Positions 8,287 to 16,775 of a stretch of DNA of 64,000 bases are shown in pieces. Under the pieces are notes generated by a model, which saw only the letters and a program-made list of their open reading frames with translations, ran no database searches and was not told the origin of the DNA. The translations under genes and the position numbers were made by a program. Origin of the DNA: Streptomyces tendae (GTDB lineage: Bacteria; Actinomycetota; Actinomycetes; Streptomycetales; Streptomycetaceae); NCBI RefSeq assembly GCF_008632955.1, contig NZ_CP043959.1:6386001-6450000 (forward strand). Reading direction: 5' to 3'. Positions within the stretch are counted from its first letter, which is position 1. Each line of letters opens with the position of its first letter.

Positions 8287-9044
8287 GCGCGCACCACTTC
8301 CGTGCCGGCGTTCTCGATGGCGGCGGCGTCCTGCGGGCTCAGCCCGGTGTCGGTGATCAGCAGGTCGACGTCGTCGAGGCCGCCGAAGCGGGCGAAGTGT
8401 TCCTGGCCGTGCTTGGAGGAGTCGGCGAGCAGCACGACCCGGCGGGCGGCTGCCATGGCGGCGCGTTTCACGGCGGCCTCGGCGAGGTCGGGGGTGGTGA
8501 GTCCGTGTTCGGCGGAGAAGCCGTTGGCGGCGAGGAACAGCACGTCCGCGCGGATCTCGGCGTAGGCGCGCAGGGCCCAGGCGTCGACGGCGGCGCGCGT
8601 GCGGTGCCGTACCCGCCCGCCGACGAGGTGCAGCTGGATGCCGGGGTGGTCGGCCAGGCGGGCGGCGATGGGCAGGCAGTGGGTGACGACGGTGAGGGAG
8701 AGGTCCGCGGTCAGGGAGCCGGTGAGCCGTGCGGCGGTGGAGCCGGCGTCGACGATCATCGTGCCGTCGGCGGGGACCTCCGCGAGGGCGGCCCGGGCGA
8801 TGCGGTCCTTCTCGTCGGCGGCGGTGGTCTCCCGTTCGGCGAGGTCGGGTTCGAAGTCGAGCCGTCCTGCGGGGATGGCGCCGCCGTGGACGCGGCGGAC
8901 CAGGCCGGCCCGGTCCAGGGTCTTGAGGTCCCGGCGGATGGTCTCGGCGGTCACCTGGAACTCCTCGGCCAGCGAGACCACGTCCACGCGTCCGCTGTCG
9001 CGGGCGAGGCGCAGGATCTCCTGCTGCCGTTCCGGTGCGTACAT
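8283..9044 (-). CDS. fruR: DeoR-family repressor of the fructose operon
   Basis: A 253-aa DeoR regulator. The N-terminal winged helix contains RQQEILRLARDSGRVDVVSL and AEEFQVTAETIRRDLKTLDR, a typical DeoR DNA-reading helix, followed by VRRVHGGAI. The C-terminal sugar-phosphate sensor domain contains MIVDAGSTAARL and VVLLADSSKHGQ. Being first in the operon, it most likely represses itself, fruK and fruA and is released by fructose-1-phosphate. That is family knowledge. No clear operator was identified in the 115 bp before its ATG. Confidence 0.92.
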   Translation of the reverse strand: MYAPERQQEILRLARDSGRVDVVSLAEEFQVTAETIRRDLKTLDRAGLVRRVHGGAIPAGRLDFEPDLAERETTAADEKDRIARAALAEVPADGTMIVDAGSTAARLTGSLTADLSLTVVTHCLPIAARLADHPGIQLHLVGGRVRHRTRAAVDAWALRAYAEIRADVLFLAANGFSAEHGLTTPDLAEAAVKRAAMAAARRVVLLADSSKHGQEHFARFGGLDDVDLLITDTGLSPQDAAAIENAGTEVVRA

Positions 9045-9361
9045 GTCCGCCTGCCTCCCGGTTCCGTCCGTGGCGTCGGACTCCGGACGTCATCGGTGCC
9101 GGAACCTCATCGGTCTCCGCACGCCGCCGGTGTCCGAACGTGTGATTTCGCTGGGAGGCTACGACGGGATGTCCGAAAAGTAAACACCCGAGGTCCTCAT
9201 ACGGGCATGATCGGACTTCCGTTTGCGTCCGTTTCCCCGTCCCGGCCGGACATCGCTCGCGGGTGCGTGCCGCTCAGGAGTCCGGCACCAGCCGAGGGGT
9301 CCCGTACCCGCTCGCGGCTCCCGCACCGCTCGCGGCTCCCGTACCGTCCGCGTGACACACG

Positions 9362-9394
9362 GCAGGCCCGGCACTCCGCGAGTGCCGGGCCTGC
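9362..9394. terminator. Hairpin terminator downstream of the MFS gene
   Basis: A perfect 14-bp stem (GCAGGCCCGGCACT at 9362-9375, loop CCGCG, complementary arm to 9394) with no U tract, the usual Streptomyces style. It is 45 bp after the MFS stop (9440, minus strand) and about 320 bp upstream of the fruR start. Confidence 0.75.
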
Positions 9395-9439
9395 TGGGCC
9401 TCCCGTGGTCCCGGTGTCCCGTGCGTCCCGTGCGTTCCG

Positions 9440-10987
9440 TCAGGACACCAGCTCCGCCTTCGTCTCTCGCGCCTCCCCCGTCACCGGCGTCCCCTCCGCC
9501 CCGGCGCCCTCCACGTGCTGCGCCGGGCGCTTGGGCAGGGCGTACATCAGCAGGAAGATCGCGACCAGTACTCCGGCCACCCAGCCCAGCGCGTGGGTGA
9601 AACCGTCGACGAAGGCCCGGCCCACCTCGGCCGGCGCGGCCCGGTCCGTGAGCCGGTCGTCGATCACGCCGAAGAACACCACCGACACCAGGCCGAGGCC
9701 CAGCGCGTGCCCCATCTGCTGCACGGTGTTGATGAGTCCGGACGCCGACCCGGCGTGCTCGCGCGGCACCTCGGACAGCACCGCGTCCGTCAGCGGCGCC
9801 ACGATGAGGCCCATGCCGGCGCCCATGACGACCAGCGGGAGCACCATCTGCCAGGAGGTGATGCCGAGGCCGTACCGCTCGGCCTCCAGCAGGTAGATCA
9901 GCACGCCGGCCGCCATCACCAGGGCGCCCGCCTGGAGCACCTTGCGTCCGAAGCGCGGGACCAGCAGTTGCACCGACATCCCGGCCGCCGCCGACACCGC
10001 GACGGAGAACGGCACTCCGGTCAGACCGGCCCGCAGCGCGCTCCAGCCCAGGCCGACCTGCATGTACAGCGTCCAGACCAGGAAGAACACGCCGAGGCCG
10101 ACGCCGAACACCGTCTGCACGGCGATGCCCGCCGCGAAGCTCTTCACCCGGAACAGCGACAGCTCGATCAGCGGGGAGCCGTCCCGGGCGCCCTTGGCCC
10201 GCTCGTACGCCACCAGCGCCGCGAACACCACGAGCGCGCCGGCCATCGACACGTACCCCCACACCGGCCAGCCCAGCTCACGGCCGCGGGTGAGCGGGTA
10301 GAGCAGCATGAGCAGGGCCAGGGTGACCAGGGCGACGCCCGCGAGGTCGAGTTTCAGGGCGCGCGGCGCCTTCGACTCGGTGATGAAGCGGCTGCCGAGG
10401 ACGAGCGCGGCGACGCCGACCGGCAGGTTGATCAGGAAGATGGGCCGCCACTCCAGGCCGAACAGGTTCCACTCGGTGAGCAGCGCGCCGAGCAGCGGTC
10501 CGGACACCGCGCCCAGGCCGACGATCGCGCCGAACAGGCCGAACACCTTGCCCCGTTCGTGCGCGGGGAAGGTCGCGTGGACGATGGAGAGCACCTGCGG
10601 CACCATCAGCGCGGCCATGGCACCTTGCAGGATGCGGGAGGCGACGAGCATCTCGGGGTTCACGGCGAAGCCGCACAGGGCCGAGGCGAGGGTGAAGCCG
10701 CCGATGCCGAGGAGGAAGATCCGCTTGCGGCCGTGGATGTCGCCGAGCCGCCCGCCGGTGACCAGTCCGGCGGCGAAGGCGAGCGCGTAGCCGGCGGTGA
10801 TCCACTGGATCTGGCTGAAGGTGGCGCCCTCGTCGCGCTGGATCGAGGGGACGGCGATGTTGACGATGGTGACGTCGACGAGGTCCATGAACGCGGCGGT
10901 CATCACGATGGCCAGGGCGAACCAGCGGCGGCTGTCGCCCGCGGCGGCCTGCGGCGCCGGCGCTTGTGAGGTGTCGGTGGAGTGCAT
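9440..10987 (-). CDS. MFS drug-efflux transporter, DHA2 (EmrB/QacA) type
   Basis: A 515-aa polytopic protein with about 14 membrane segments. MFS motif A is GGRLGDIHGRKRIF after TM2, and the N-terminal DHA2 signature is MDLVDVTIVNIAVPSIQRD. VGLGAVSGPLLGALLTEW is motif C of antiporters. It should export hydrophobic drugs or toxic metabolites by proton exchange. The ATG at 10987 starts 63 bp from the divergent WYL regulator at 11051, so that protein is the obvious candidate regulator. The ATG is preferred over upstream in-frame codons because it gives the short hydrophilic tail normal for the family. Confidence 0.92.
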   Translation of the reverse strand: MHSTDTSQAPAPQAAAGDSRRWFALAIVMTAAFMDLVDVTIVNIAVPSIQRDEGATFSQIQWITAGYALAFAAGLVTGGRLGDIHGRKRIFLLGIGGFTLASALCGFAVNPEMLVASRILQGAMAALMVPQVLSIVHATFPAHERGKVFGLFGAIVGLGAVSGPLLGALLTEWNLFGLEWRPIFLINLPVGVAALVLGSRFITESKAPRALKLDLAGVALVTLALLMLLYPLTRGRELGWPVWGYVSMAGALVVFAALVAYERAKGARDGSPLIELSLFRVKSFAAGIAVQTVFGVGLGVFFLVWTLYMQVGLGWSALRAGLTGVPFSVAVSAAAGMSVQLLVPRFGRKVLQAGALVMAAGVLIYLLEAERYGLGITSWQMVLPLVVMGAGMGLIVAPLTDAVLSEVPREHAGSASGLINTVQQMGHALGLGLVSVVFFGVIDDRLTDRAAPAEVGRAFVDGFTHALGWVAGVLVAIFLLMYALPKRPAQHVEGAGAEGTPVTGEARETKAELVS

Positions 10988-11050
10988 GTCCCGCAACGTA
11001 TGACCCGAGTAGGTCAGATCGCGTCCTAGTGGTGGGGCATCCTCGTTCCC

Positions 11051-12058
11051 ATGACGACGGACACCCCGGCTCGGCTGCTGCAGCTCCTGTCCCTCCTCCA
11101 GACGCCCCGCGAATGGCCCGGTGGCGAGCTCGCCGACCGGCTCGGGGTCTCCCGGCGCACGGTCCGGCGGGACGTCGAGCGGCTGCGGGACCTCGGCTAT
11201 CCCGTGCAGGCGACGATGGGTTCGGACGGCGGTTACCGCCTCGTCGCCGGGAAGGCGATGCCGCCGCTGGTGCTGGACGACGAGGAGGCGGTGGCCATCG
11301 CGGTCGGGCTGCGGGCCGGCGCCGGGCACGCGCTGGAGGGCGTGGACGAGGCGTCGGTGCGGGCCCTGGCGAAACTGGAGCAGGTGCTGCCGGGCAGGCT
11401 GCGGCACCGCGTCAGCACCCTGCAGGCCGCGACCACCCCGCTGACCAGCGGTGACGGGGCGACCATCGCTCCGGAGACGCTCACCGTCATGGCGTCCACG
11501 GTGGCCGGGCACGAGCGCCTGCGGTTCGCCTACCGGGCGGCCGACGGCACCGAATCGCGGCGCCTGACGGAGCCCTACCGGCTGGTGTCGACGGGACGGC
11601 GCTGGTACCTGGTGGCGTACGACCTCGACCGCGAGGACTGGCGCACCTTCCGCGTCGACCGGGTGAGCGACCTCTTCGCGACCGGGGCCCGGTTCGCGCC
11701 GCGAGAGCTGCCGACCGGGAGCGCCGCGGAGTACCTGCGCCGCTCCATGTACCGGGCGCGGGAGTCGTACGACGTCGTCGTCACCTTCACCGCGCCCGCC
11801 ACGACGGTCGCCGCGCGGCTGCCGCACTGGATGGGTGCGCCCGAGCCGCTGGACGAGGGGAGCTGCCGGCTGCGGGCGACGGTGAGCGACCCCAAGGACT
11901 GGATGGCGGTCCGCCTGGCCATGCTGGGGTACGACTTCACCGTGCAGGAGCCGGCTGAACTCGTGGCGGCGGTGCGGACGTTGGGCGACCGGCTGACGCG
12001 GGCGGCGGGCGACGGCGGGGAACGGCCGGCGGCGGGTCACGCCGGCGACGGCGGGTGA
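11051..12058 (+). CDS. YafY-type transcription regulator with HTH and WYL domains
   Basis: A 335-aa regulator. An HTH_11 domain (residues 1-65: LLQLLSLLQTPREWPGGELA, then LGVSRRTVRRDVERLRDLGY) precedes a WYL ligand-sensing domain, with GRRWYLVAYDLDREDWRTFR carrying the characteristic WYL motif at about 180-200, and a WCX C-terminal extension. It is divergently paired with the DHA2 exporter and probably controls it in response to a ligand (inference). The last 20 codons (AGDGGERPAAGHAGDGG) run into the repeat array that follows, so the natural C-terminus may have been extended by repeat expansion. Confidence 0.9.
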   Translation: MTTDTPARLLQLLSLLQTPREWPGGELADRLGVSRRTVRRDVERLRDLGYPVQATMGSDGGYRLVAGKAMPPLVLDDEEAVAIAVGLRAGAGHALEGVDEASVRALAKLEQVLPGRLRHRVSTLQAATTPLTSGDGATIAPETLTVMASTVAGHERLRFAYRAADGTESRRLTEPYRLVSTGRRWYLVAYDLDREDWRTFRVDRVSDLFATGARFAPRELPTGSAAEYLRRSMYRARESYDVVVTFTAPATTVAARLPHWMGAPEPLDEGSCRLRATVSDPKDWMAVRLAMLGYDFTVQEPAELVAAVRTLGDRLTRAAGDGGERPAAGHAGDGG

Positions 12059-12368
12059 ACGGCCGACGGCCGGTGTCGCGGGTGGCTCTGGGTGGCGGAC
12101 AACGGCGGGTGAACGGCCGACGGCGAGTGGCGCGGGCGGCGGTGACGCGTGCGGCGGCGGGAACGGCCGACGGCGAGTGACGGCGACGGCGGGTGAACGG
12201 CCGACGGCGAGTGGCGCGGGCGGCGGTGACGCGTGCGGCGGCGGGTGACGGCGACGGCGGGTGAACGGCCGACGGCGAGTGGCGCGGGCGGCGGTGACGC
12301 GTGCGGCGGGTCACGCGTGCGGCGGCGGGCGACGCCGTCGGCGGACGACGGCGGGTGAACGGCCGACG
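12009..12368. repeat. GC-rich minisatellite between two convergent genes
   Basis: About 360 bp built from variants of a 50-85 bp unit. The core GTGAACGGCCGACGGCGAGT starts at 12109, 12193 and 12261, and shorter variants with GAACGGCCG recur near 12020, 12057, 12161 and 12356. After each core comes a GGCGCGGGCGGCGGTGACGC block. It spans the 3' ends of the WYL and TetR genes, and the first units are translated as the WYL C-terminus. No gene is inside. Confidence 0.85.
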
Positions 12369-12369
12369 C

Positions 12370-13077
12370 TCAGCCGCCGGTTGCCGCCACCTCGTCCCAC
12401 GGGAAGTCCCGCAGCGCGGCGAGGTTGGCCGCCGCCAGTTCCGCCGGGCCCTCGGGGCCTTCGGCCGGGCCCTCGCCGGCCGCCCAGCTCTCCATCGCCG
12501 TGCGGACGGCCGCGCTCGCGACGGCCGCGGCGAAGCTCAGCCGGCTGCGGGCGGCGACGTGGTCCGGCCGCGGGACGTCGCCGCCGGTCAGCCGCCACGC
12601 CAGCGCCTCGGCCAGGTCCCGTTCGCCCGTCCGGCATGCCTCCGCCCACACCCGGCCCAGAGCGGGGTTGTCGGCGGCGAGCCTGATCAGCGTGCGTACC
12701 CAGTTCCAGGACTCCTCCGCCACGCCGAGGCCCGGTGTGAGGGTGTGCCGCGCGGTCTCCTCGAGGACCTGGGGCAGCGGGGTCCCGGCGGGTGCGGTGC
12801 GTACCGCGTCCACCCAGCGCCGGGCGCCGGTGGCGTAGAGGGGGCCGATGGCCTCTTCCTTGCTGGCGAAGTACCGGTAGAAGGTGCGCGGGGCGACGCC
12901 GGCCGCCTGGGCGATGTCCTCGGCGCGGGTGGCCCGCAGGCCCTGCCGGACGAAGAGGGCGGCCGCGGTGCGGGCGATGTGCGTGCGGGTCTGCGCCTTG
13001 CGCCGCTCGGTCAACGAGCCGTCGGCCGCCGGGTCTTCGGGGAACGGCGACGGGGGCGTCGGGGTGGCACTGCTCAC
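12370..13077 (-). CDS. TetR-family regulator
   Basis: A 235-aa TetR protein: the N-terminal helix-turn-helix RTHIARTAAALFVRQGLRAT, then EDIAQAAGVAPRTFYRYFAS. The rest is the helical ligand and dimer domain. In position it corresponds to the TetR gene beside hrdD in S. coelicolor (SCO3201 from memory), whose overexpression was reported to block antibiotic production and sporulation. An upstream GTG at 13104 is possible, but the start at 13077 leaves the palindrome at 13099-13113 in the promoter, so I prefer it. Confidence 0.85.
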   Translation of the reverse strand: MSSATPTPPSPFPEDPAADGSLTERRKAQTRTHIARTAAALFVRQGLRATRAEDIAQAAGVAPRTFYRYFASKEEAIGPLYATGARRWVDAVRTAPAGTPLPQVLEETARHTLTPGLGVAEESWNWVRTLIRLAADNPALGRVWAEACRTGERDLAEALAWRLTGGDVPRPDHVAARSRLSFAAAVASAAVRTAMESWAAGEGPAEGPEGPAELAAANLAALRDFPWDEVAATGG

Positions 13078-13098
13078 GTTCGGCAGGCTATGCCCATG

Positions 13099-13113
13099 TG
13101 GCACAATCTGCCA
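13099..13113. promoter_or_regulatory. Candidate TetR operator upstream of the hrdD-adjacent TetR gene
   Basis: TGGCACAATCTGCCA is a perfect inverted repeat (TGGCA, N5, TGCCA), 22 bp before the preferred GTG start. Size and location suit autoregulation by the TetR protein. Confidence 0.5.
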
Positions 13114-13169
13114 TCTGGCGGGCCACCCCGGGGTTCAGGTTCGGGGTGGCCCGCTGTGCGCACGGCAGG

Positions 13170-13214
13170 AAAAAGCCGGGCCCGGCGCCCGGGGGGACAG
13201 GCGCCGGACCCGGC
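13170..13214 (-). terminator. hrdD terminator
   Basis: On the minus strand a 15-bp stem with one mismatch (GGCGCCGGGCCCGGC as the descending arm) is followed by five T residues (AAAAA at 13170-13174 on plus). It lies about 240 bp after the hrdD stop and points the right way for it. Confidence 0.7.
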
Positions 13215-13455
13215 CTGGGAAGTCCCGGCGCCGGGGGGGTTGTGCGTCGGGACGTGGCATACGGGTCCACCGGGGCTTCAGGCCCCGTGGGCCGAACTGC
13301 TGGGTTCGGAAGTCTTGTTCCCTGGCCCCAGCGGGTTGAAGCGGCGGGGTACGGCCATGTTTGCGCGGTCTTTCGCCACCCGGCGCACGCGGCCCGGGGC
13401 TCTCACGCGACTGCGCGGAACCCGGCCGCCCCGCCGGGCGACGGCGGACCTCATG

Positions 13456-14454
13456 TCACGCCGCCGCGTCGAACCCGGTGCTGCGGGCCAGCTTCTTCAG
13501 CTCCAGCAGCGCGTGCTTCTCGATCTGGCGGATGCGCTCGCGCGTCAGGCCGTGTTCCTTGCCGACCTCCGTCAGGGTGCGCTCCCGGCCGTCCTCGATG
13601 CCGTAACGCATCTTGATGATGGAGGCCGTGCGCTGGTCGAGGCGGCCGATCAGGTCGTCCAGCTCCTCGCTGCGCAGCAGCGTCATCACGGACTGCTCCG
13701 GCGACACCGCGGAGGTGTCCTCCAGGAGGTCGCCGAACTGCGTCTCGCCCTCGTCGTCCACCGACATGTTCAGCGACACCGGGTCCCGGGCCCAGTCGAG
13801 CACGTCGGTGACGCGCTCCGGGGTGGAGCCGAGTTCGGCGGCGATCTCCGCGGGCTCGGCGTCACGGCCGTGCTCGCGGTTGAACTCGCGCTGCACGCGC
13901 CGGATGCGGCCCAGCTCCTCCACCAGGTGGACGGGCAGCCGGATGGTGCGCGACTGGTCGGCTATCGAACGGGTGATGGCCTGACGGATCCACCAGGTGG
14001 CGTACGTGGAGAACTTGAAGCCCTTGCGGTAGTCGAACTTCTCCACCGCGCGCACCAGGCCGGCGTTGCCCTCCTGGATCAGGTCGAGCAGCGGCAGGCC
14101 GCTGCGCGGGTAGCGGCGGGCGACGGCGACGACCAGCCGGAGGTTGGAACGGATGAAGATGTCCTTCGCCCGCTCGCTGTCGTCGACCAGGGCCTGGAGC
14201 TCCTCGGGGGTGGCTCCGGCCTTGTTCTCCTCGACGCCGTCGAGGATCTGTCGTGCGAACACACCCGCTTCGATGATCTGGGACAACTCGACTTCCTTGG
14301 CGGCGTCGAGCAGAGGCGTGCGCGCGATCTCGTCGAGGTACATGCCGACCAGATCGCGGTCGGCGATCTCGCCGCCATGGGCGCGAACACTGCTTGCCGA
14401 GTCGACCGTCTCGCCGGAGGCGGACTGACGACGGGCGACGGCACGGGTTGCCAT
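13456..14454 (-). CDS. hrdD: Group 2 (principal-like) RNA polymerase sigma factor HrdD
   Basis: A 332-aa sigma-70 protein. Region 1.2 (DLVGMYLDEIARTPLLDAAK), region 2 (SNLRLVVAVARRYPRSGLPL, DLIQEGNAGLVRAVEKFDYR, FSTYATWWIRQAITRSIADQ), region 3 and region 4.2 (EVGKEHGLTRERIRQIEKHA) are all intact, and there is no long region 1.1 as in HrdB. The start MATRAVARRQSASGETVDSA matches HrdD. It is non-essential in S. coelicolor but has its own regulon. A SigR-type promoter lies about 110-135 bp upstream, linking it to thiol-oxidative stress. Confidence 0.95.
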   Translation of the reverse strand: MATRAVARRQSASGETVDSASSVRAHGGEIADRDLVGMYLDEIARTPLLDAAKEVELSQIIEAGVFARQILDGVEENKAGATPEELQALVDDSERAKDIFIRSNLRLVVAVARRYPRSGLPLLDLIQEGNAGLVRAVEKFDYRKGFKFSTYATWWIRQAITRSIADQSRTIRLPVHLVEELGRIRRVQREFNREHGRDAEPAEIAAELGSTPERVTDVLDWARDPVSLNMSVDDEGETQFGDLLEDTSAVSPEQSVMTLLRSEELDDLIGRLDQRTASIIKMRYGIEDGRERTLTEVGKEHGLTRERIRQIEKHALLELKKLARSTGFDAAA

Positions 14455-14560
14455 GCGTGCTCCCTTGCGATGATGAGGTCAGCGGGTGGTCCTGCGGACA
14501 CTCGGCACGGTCTTCAGGGTCTCTTCCGGACTCTGCTCGGGTGCCCGCATCCGTAGGAAA

Positions 14561-14588
14561 CAACGACTGGAATCCGGACAGAATTCCC
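14561..14588 (-). promoter_or_regulatory. SigR-type promoter for hrdD
   Basis: On the minus strand the -35 GGGAAT (14588-14583) is followed by exactly 18 nt and then GTTG (14564-14561). This fits the published SigR consensus GGGAAT-N18-GTT. hrdD was reported as a SigR target in S. coelicolor, so both sequence and prior knowledge agree. Confidence 0.8.
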
Positions 14589-14648
14589 AACCCGTCCCCC
14601 GATTTTTCTGATCATGCAGTACCCTGTCCGGCCACGCAGGGAGGTGCG

Positions 14649-15168
14649 ATGCCGTCCGATCAGGCGGAGGTGCAGGTCAGGCCGGGGATCGAGGCGGACC
14701 TGGGGGGGCCTCACCGAGCTCTACAACCACTACGTACGTGAGACGGCCGTCACGTTCGACATCACTCCGTTCACTCCGGCGGAGCGACGCCCCTGGCTGC
14801 TCTCCCACCCTGTAGACGGCCCCCACCGCCTGATGGTTGCCACGGCGGCGGACACCGGCCGTGTCCTGGGGTACGCCTCGTCGAGCCCCTTCCGCCCGAA
14901 GTCCGCCTACGCGACCTCCGTGGAGACGACGGTGTACGTCGCCCCGGACGCCGGCCGGCGCGGCATCGGCAGCCTGCTCTACCAGGCGCTCTTCGACGCC
15001 CTGGCCGGCGAGGGCCTGCACCGCGCCTACGCGGGCATCGCCCGGCCGAACGCCGCCTCGACGCGCCTGCACGAGCGCTTCGGCTTCCGGCACGTAGGCA
15101 CGTACCGGGAGGTGGGCCACAAGTTCGGCCGCTGGTGGGACGTGGCCTGGTACGAGAAGGAGCTGTGA
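14649..15168 (+). pseudogene. GNAT N-acetyltransferase of the phosphinothricin-acetyltransferase type, +1 frameshift
   Basis: The N-terminus MPSDQAEVQVRPGIEADLGG is encoded from ATG 14649 behind a perfect GGGAGG site. The remainder (LTELYNHYVRETAVTFDITP, ETTVYVAPDAGRRGIGSLLY with the acetyl-CoA-binding GRRGIG loop, HERFGFRHVGTYREVGHKFG) continues one frame over. The shift falls in a run of seven G at 14702-14708; six would keep the frame and give a normal 172-aa enzyme acting on primary amines. The downstream part shows no decay. It is therefore either a sequencing error, a recent mutation or a phase-variable tract. Confidence 0.8.
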
Positions 15169-15217
15169 CCCCGGTGGCCGTGGCCGCCGGAGTCACGGTG
15201 CGTGCCGGGGTCGTGTC

Positions 15218-16003
15218 TCAGCCGAACTGCACGGACCGTTTGGCCAGCCCCATCCAGAACCCGTCGATCACGGACTTCTGTTCCCCGAGCTCGCCGGCTG
15301 CGTCCGCGGCGCCCATGGTGACGAAGAGCGGGGCGAAGTGCTCGGTGCGCGGGTGGGCGAGCCGGCCCGCCGGGGACTTGCGGAGGAAGTCCAGCAGCGC
15401 GTCCACGTCCCGGGCCGCGAGGGCCTCCCTGCCCCACGCGTCGAACTCCGCCGACCAGGCGGGGATGCCGCCCTGGCGCAGCGCGGCGAGGTTGTGGGTG
15501 AAGAACCCGGAGCCGACGATCAGCACGCCCTCGTCGCGCAGCGGCGCGAGCCGGCGCCCGATCTCCATCAGCCTCACAGGGTCGAGGGTCGGCATGGACA
15601 CCTGGAGCACGGGGATGTCGGCGTCGGGGTACATCTCGACCAGCGGGACGTAGGCCCCGTGGTCCAGGCCCCGGTCCGGGACGTCCTGGACGGGCATGCC
15701 GGGGGCGCGCAGCAGCTTGCGCACCGATGCGGCGAGCTGCGGGGCGCCGGGGGCGCCGTAGGTGACCTGGTAGTAGCGCTCCGGGAACCCCCAGAAGTCG
15801 TAGACGAGGGGGACCGTCTCGGTGGCGCCGAGGGCGAGGGGGGCTTCCTCCCAGTGCGCCGAGACGACGAGGATCGCCTTGGGGCGGGGCAGGCCCGCCG
15901 ACCAGGCGGCGAGCTCGCCGGGCCAGACCGGGTCGTCGGCCAGGGGCGGGGCGCCGTGGCTGAGGTAGAGCGCCGGCATGCGCTCCTGAGTGGCGGTGGT
16001 CAT
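15218..16003 (-). CDS. Extradiol ring-cleavage dioxygenase, LigB/DODA family
   Basis: A 261-aa class III extradiol dioxygenase. The metal ligands are visible as YLSHGAPPLADDP (first His), VVSAHWEE (second His) and LDHGAYVPLVEMYPDADIPV, with the conserved IVGSGFFTHNLAALRQG near residue 165. Plant DODA homologues cleave L-DOPA; the bacterial substrate is unknown. It is divergent from a MarR gene with a 157-bp shared region holding an inverted repeat, so MarR control by a phenolic ligand is a reasonable inference. Confidence 0.9.
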   Translation of the reverse strand: MTTATQERMPALYLSHGAPPLADDPVWPGELAAWSAGLPRPKAILVVSAHWEEAPLALGATETVPLVYDFWGFPERYYQVTYGAPGAPQLAASVRKLLRAPGMPVQDVPDRGLDHGAYVPLVEMYPDADIPVLQVSMPTLDPVRLMEIGRRLAPLRDEGVLIVGSGFFTHNLAALRQGGIPAWSAEFDAWGREALAARDVDALLDFLRKSPAGRLAHPRTEHFAPLFVTMGAADAAGELGEQKSVIDGFWMGLAKRSVQFG

Positions 16004-16082
16004 GACGGCGACTCCTTCCTTCGGTGCGCGCGGCGCGTTCGGGGTGCGCCGTCTCCGGTCCGTGTGCCTTTCCGGCTATCTA

Positions 16083-16137
16083 CTTGAAGTCTCAACTTCT
16101 ACGGAAGACTGTACGCCTCATTTGTTTAATCTTCAAG
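16083..16137. promoter_or_regulatory. Candidate MarR operators in the DODA-marR divergent promoter
   Basis: GAAGTCTCAACTTC (16086-16099) is a perfect inverted repeat (GAAGT, 4 nt, ACTTC). CTTGAAG at 16083-16089 recurs inverted as CTTCAAG at 16131-16137. The stretch is AT-rich compared with its surroundings. It suits a MarR dimer controlling both divergent genes. Confidence 0.5.
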
Positions 16138-16160
16138 GAGAGCGTCTTACAGTGGAGTAC

Positions 16161-16679
16161 ATGAACACGGCACCCGCATCATCGGCAGCCGCCGGGGAGC
16201 CCCGCTGGCTCACCGACGAGGAACAGCGCGTCTGGCGTGCGTACGTCGACGCCACCACGCTCCTGGAGGACCACCTCGACCGTCAGCTCCAGCGGGACGC
16301 GGGCATGCCGCACGTCTACTACGGCCTGCTGGTCAAGCTCGCCGAGGCGCCCCGCCGGCGACTGCGGATGACGGAGCTGGCGAAGGACGCCAAGATCACC
16401 CGCTCCCGGCTGTCGCACGCTGTGGCCCGTCTGGAGAAGAACGGCTGGGTGCGCCGTGAGGACTGCCCCTCCGACAAGCGCGGCCAGTTCGCCGTGCTGA
16501 CCGACGAGGGCATGGGGGTGCTGCGCGCGCACGCGCCCGGCCACGTCGAGGCCGTACGGCAGGCGGTCTTCGACCGGCTCACCCCGGAACAGCAGAAGTC
16601 CCTCGGCGAGATCATGAAGATCGTCGCCGAGGGACTTCAGCCGAGCGAAGCGGGTGCGGACCTGCCCTGGCTCCGCTGA
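16161..16679 (+). CDS. MarR-family regulator
   Basis: A 172-aa winged-helix regulator: LEDHLDRQLQRDAGMPHVYY, then RMTELAKDAKITRSRLSHAV (recognition helix), then ARLEKNGWVRREDCPSDKRG (the wing with the conserved Asp-x-Arg-like DKRG) and AVLTDEGMGVLRAHAPGHVE. MarR proteins usually repress neighbouring detoxification genes until a phenolic compound binds. Here the neighbours are the divergent extradiol dioxygenase and, convergently, a drug exporter. A GTG at 16152 is an alternative start three codons upstream. Confidence 0.9.
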   Translation: MNTAPASSAAAGEPRWLTDEEQRVWRAYVDATTLLEDHLDRQLQRDAGMPHVYYGLLVKLAEAPRRRLRMTELAKDAKITRSRLSHAVARLEKNGWVRREDCPSDKRGQFAVLTDEGMGVLRAHAPGHVEAVRQAVFDRLTPEQQKSLGEIMKIVAEGLQPSEAGADLPWLR

Positions 16680-16709
16680 CGCCGCAGGAGCCGGGGCAGG
16701 TCCGGGGAG

Positions 16710-16746
16710 CCGTACGGAGGAGGCGTCCCCTTCCTCTCCCGTACGG
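16710..16746. terminator. Bidirectional hairpin between marR and the second MFS gene
   Basis: Left arm CCGTACGGAGGAGG (16710-16723) pairs with 16733-16746 with two mismatches around an 8-9 nt loop. It sits in the 96-bp gap between two convergent stop codons. Confidence 0.5.
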
Positions 16747-16775
16747 GTGGTACCGGGAGGTGGGCAGGCGGTCCG

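Noticed and set aside
13078..13104. Upstream GTG start for the hrdD-adjacent TetR gene
   Set aside because: It would place the start codon inside the TGGCA-N5-TGCCA palindrome, and a better-placed GTG exists at 13077.
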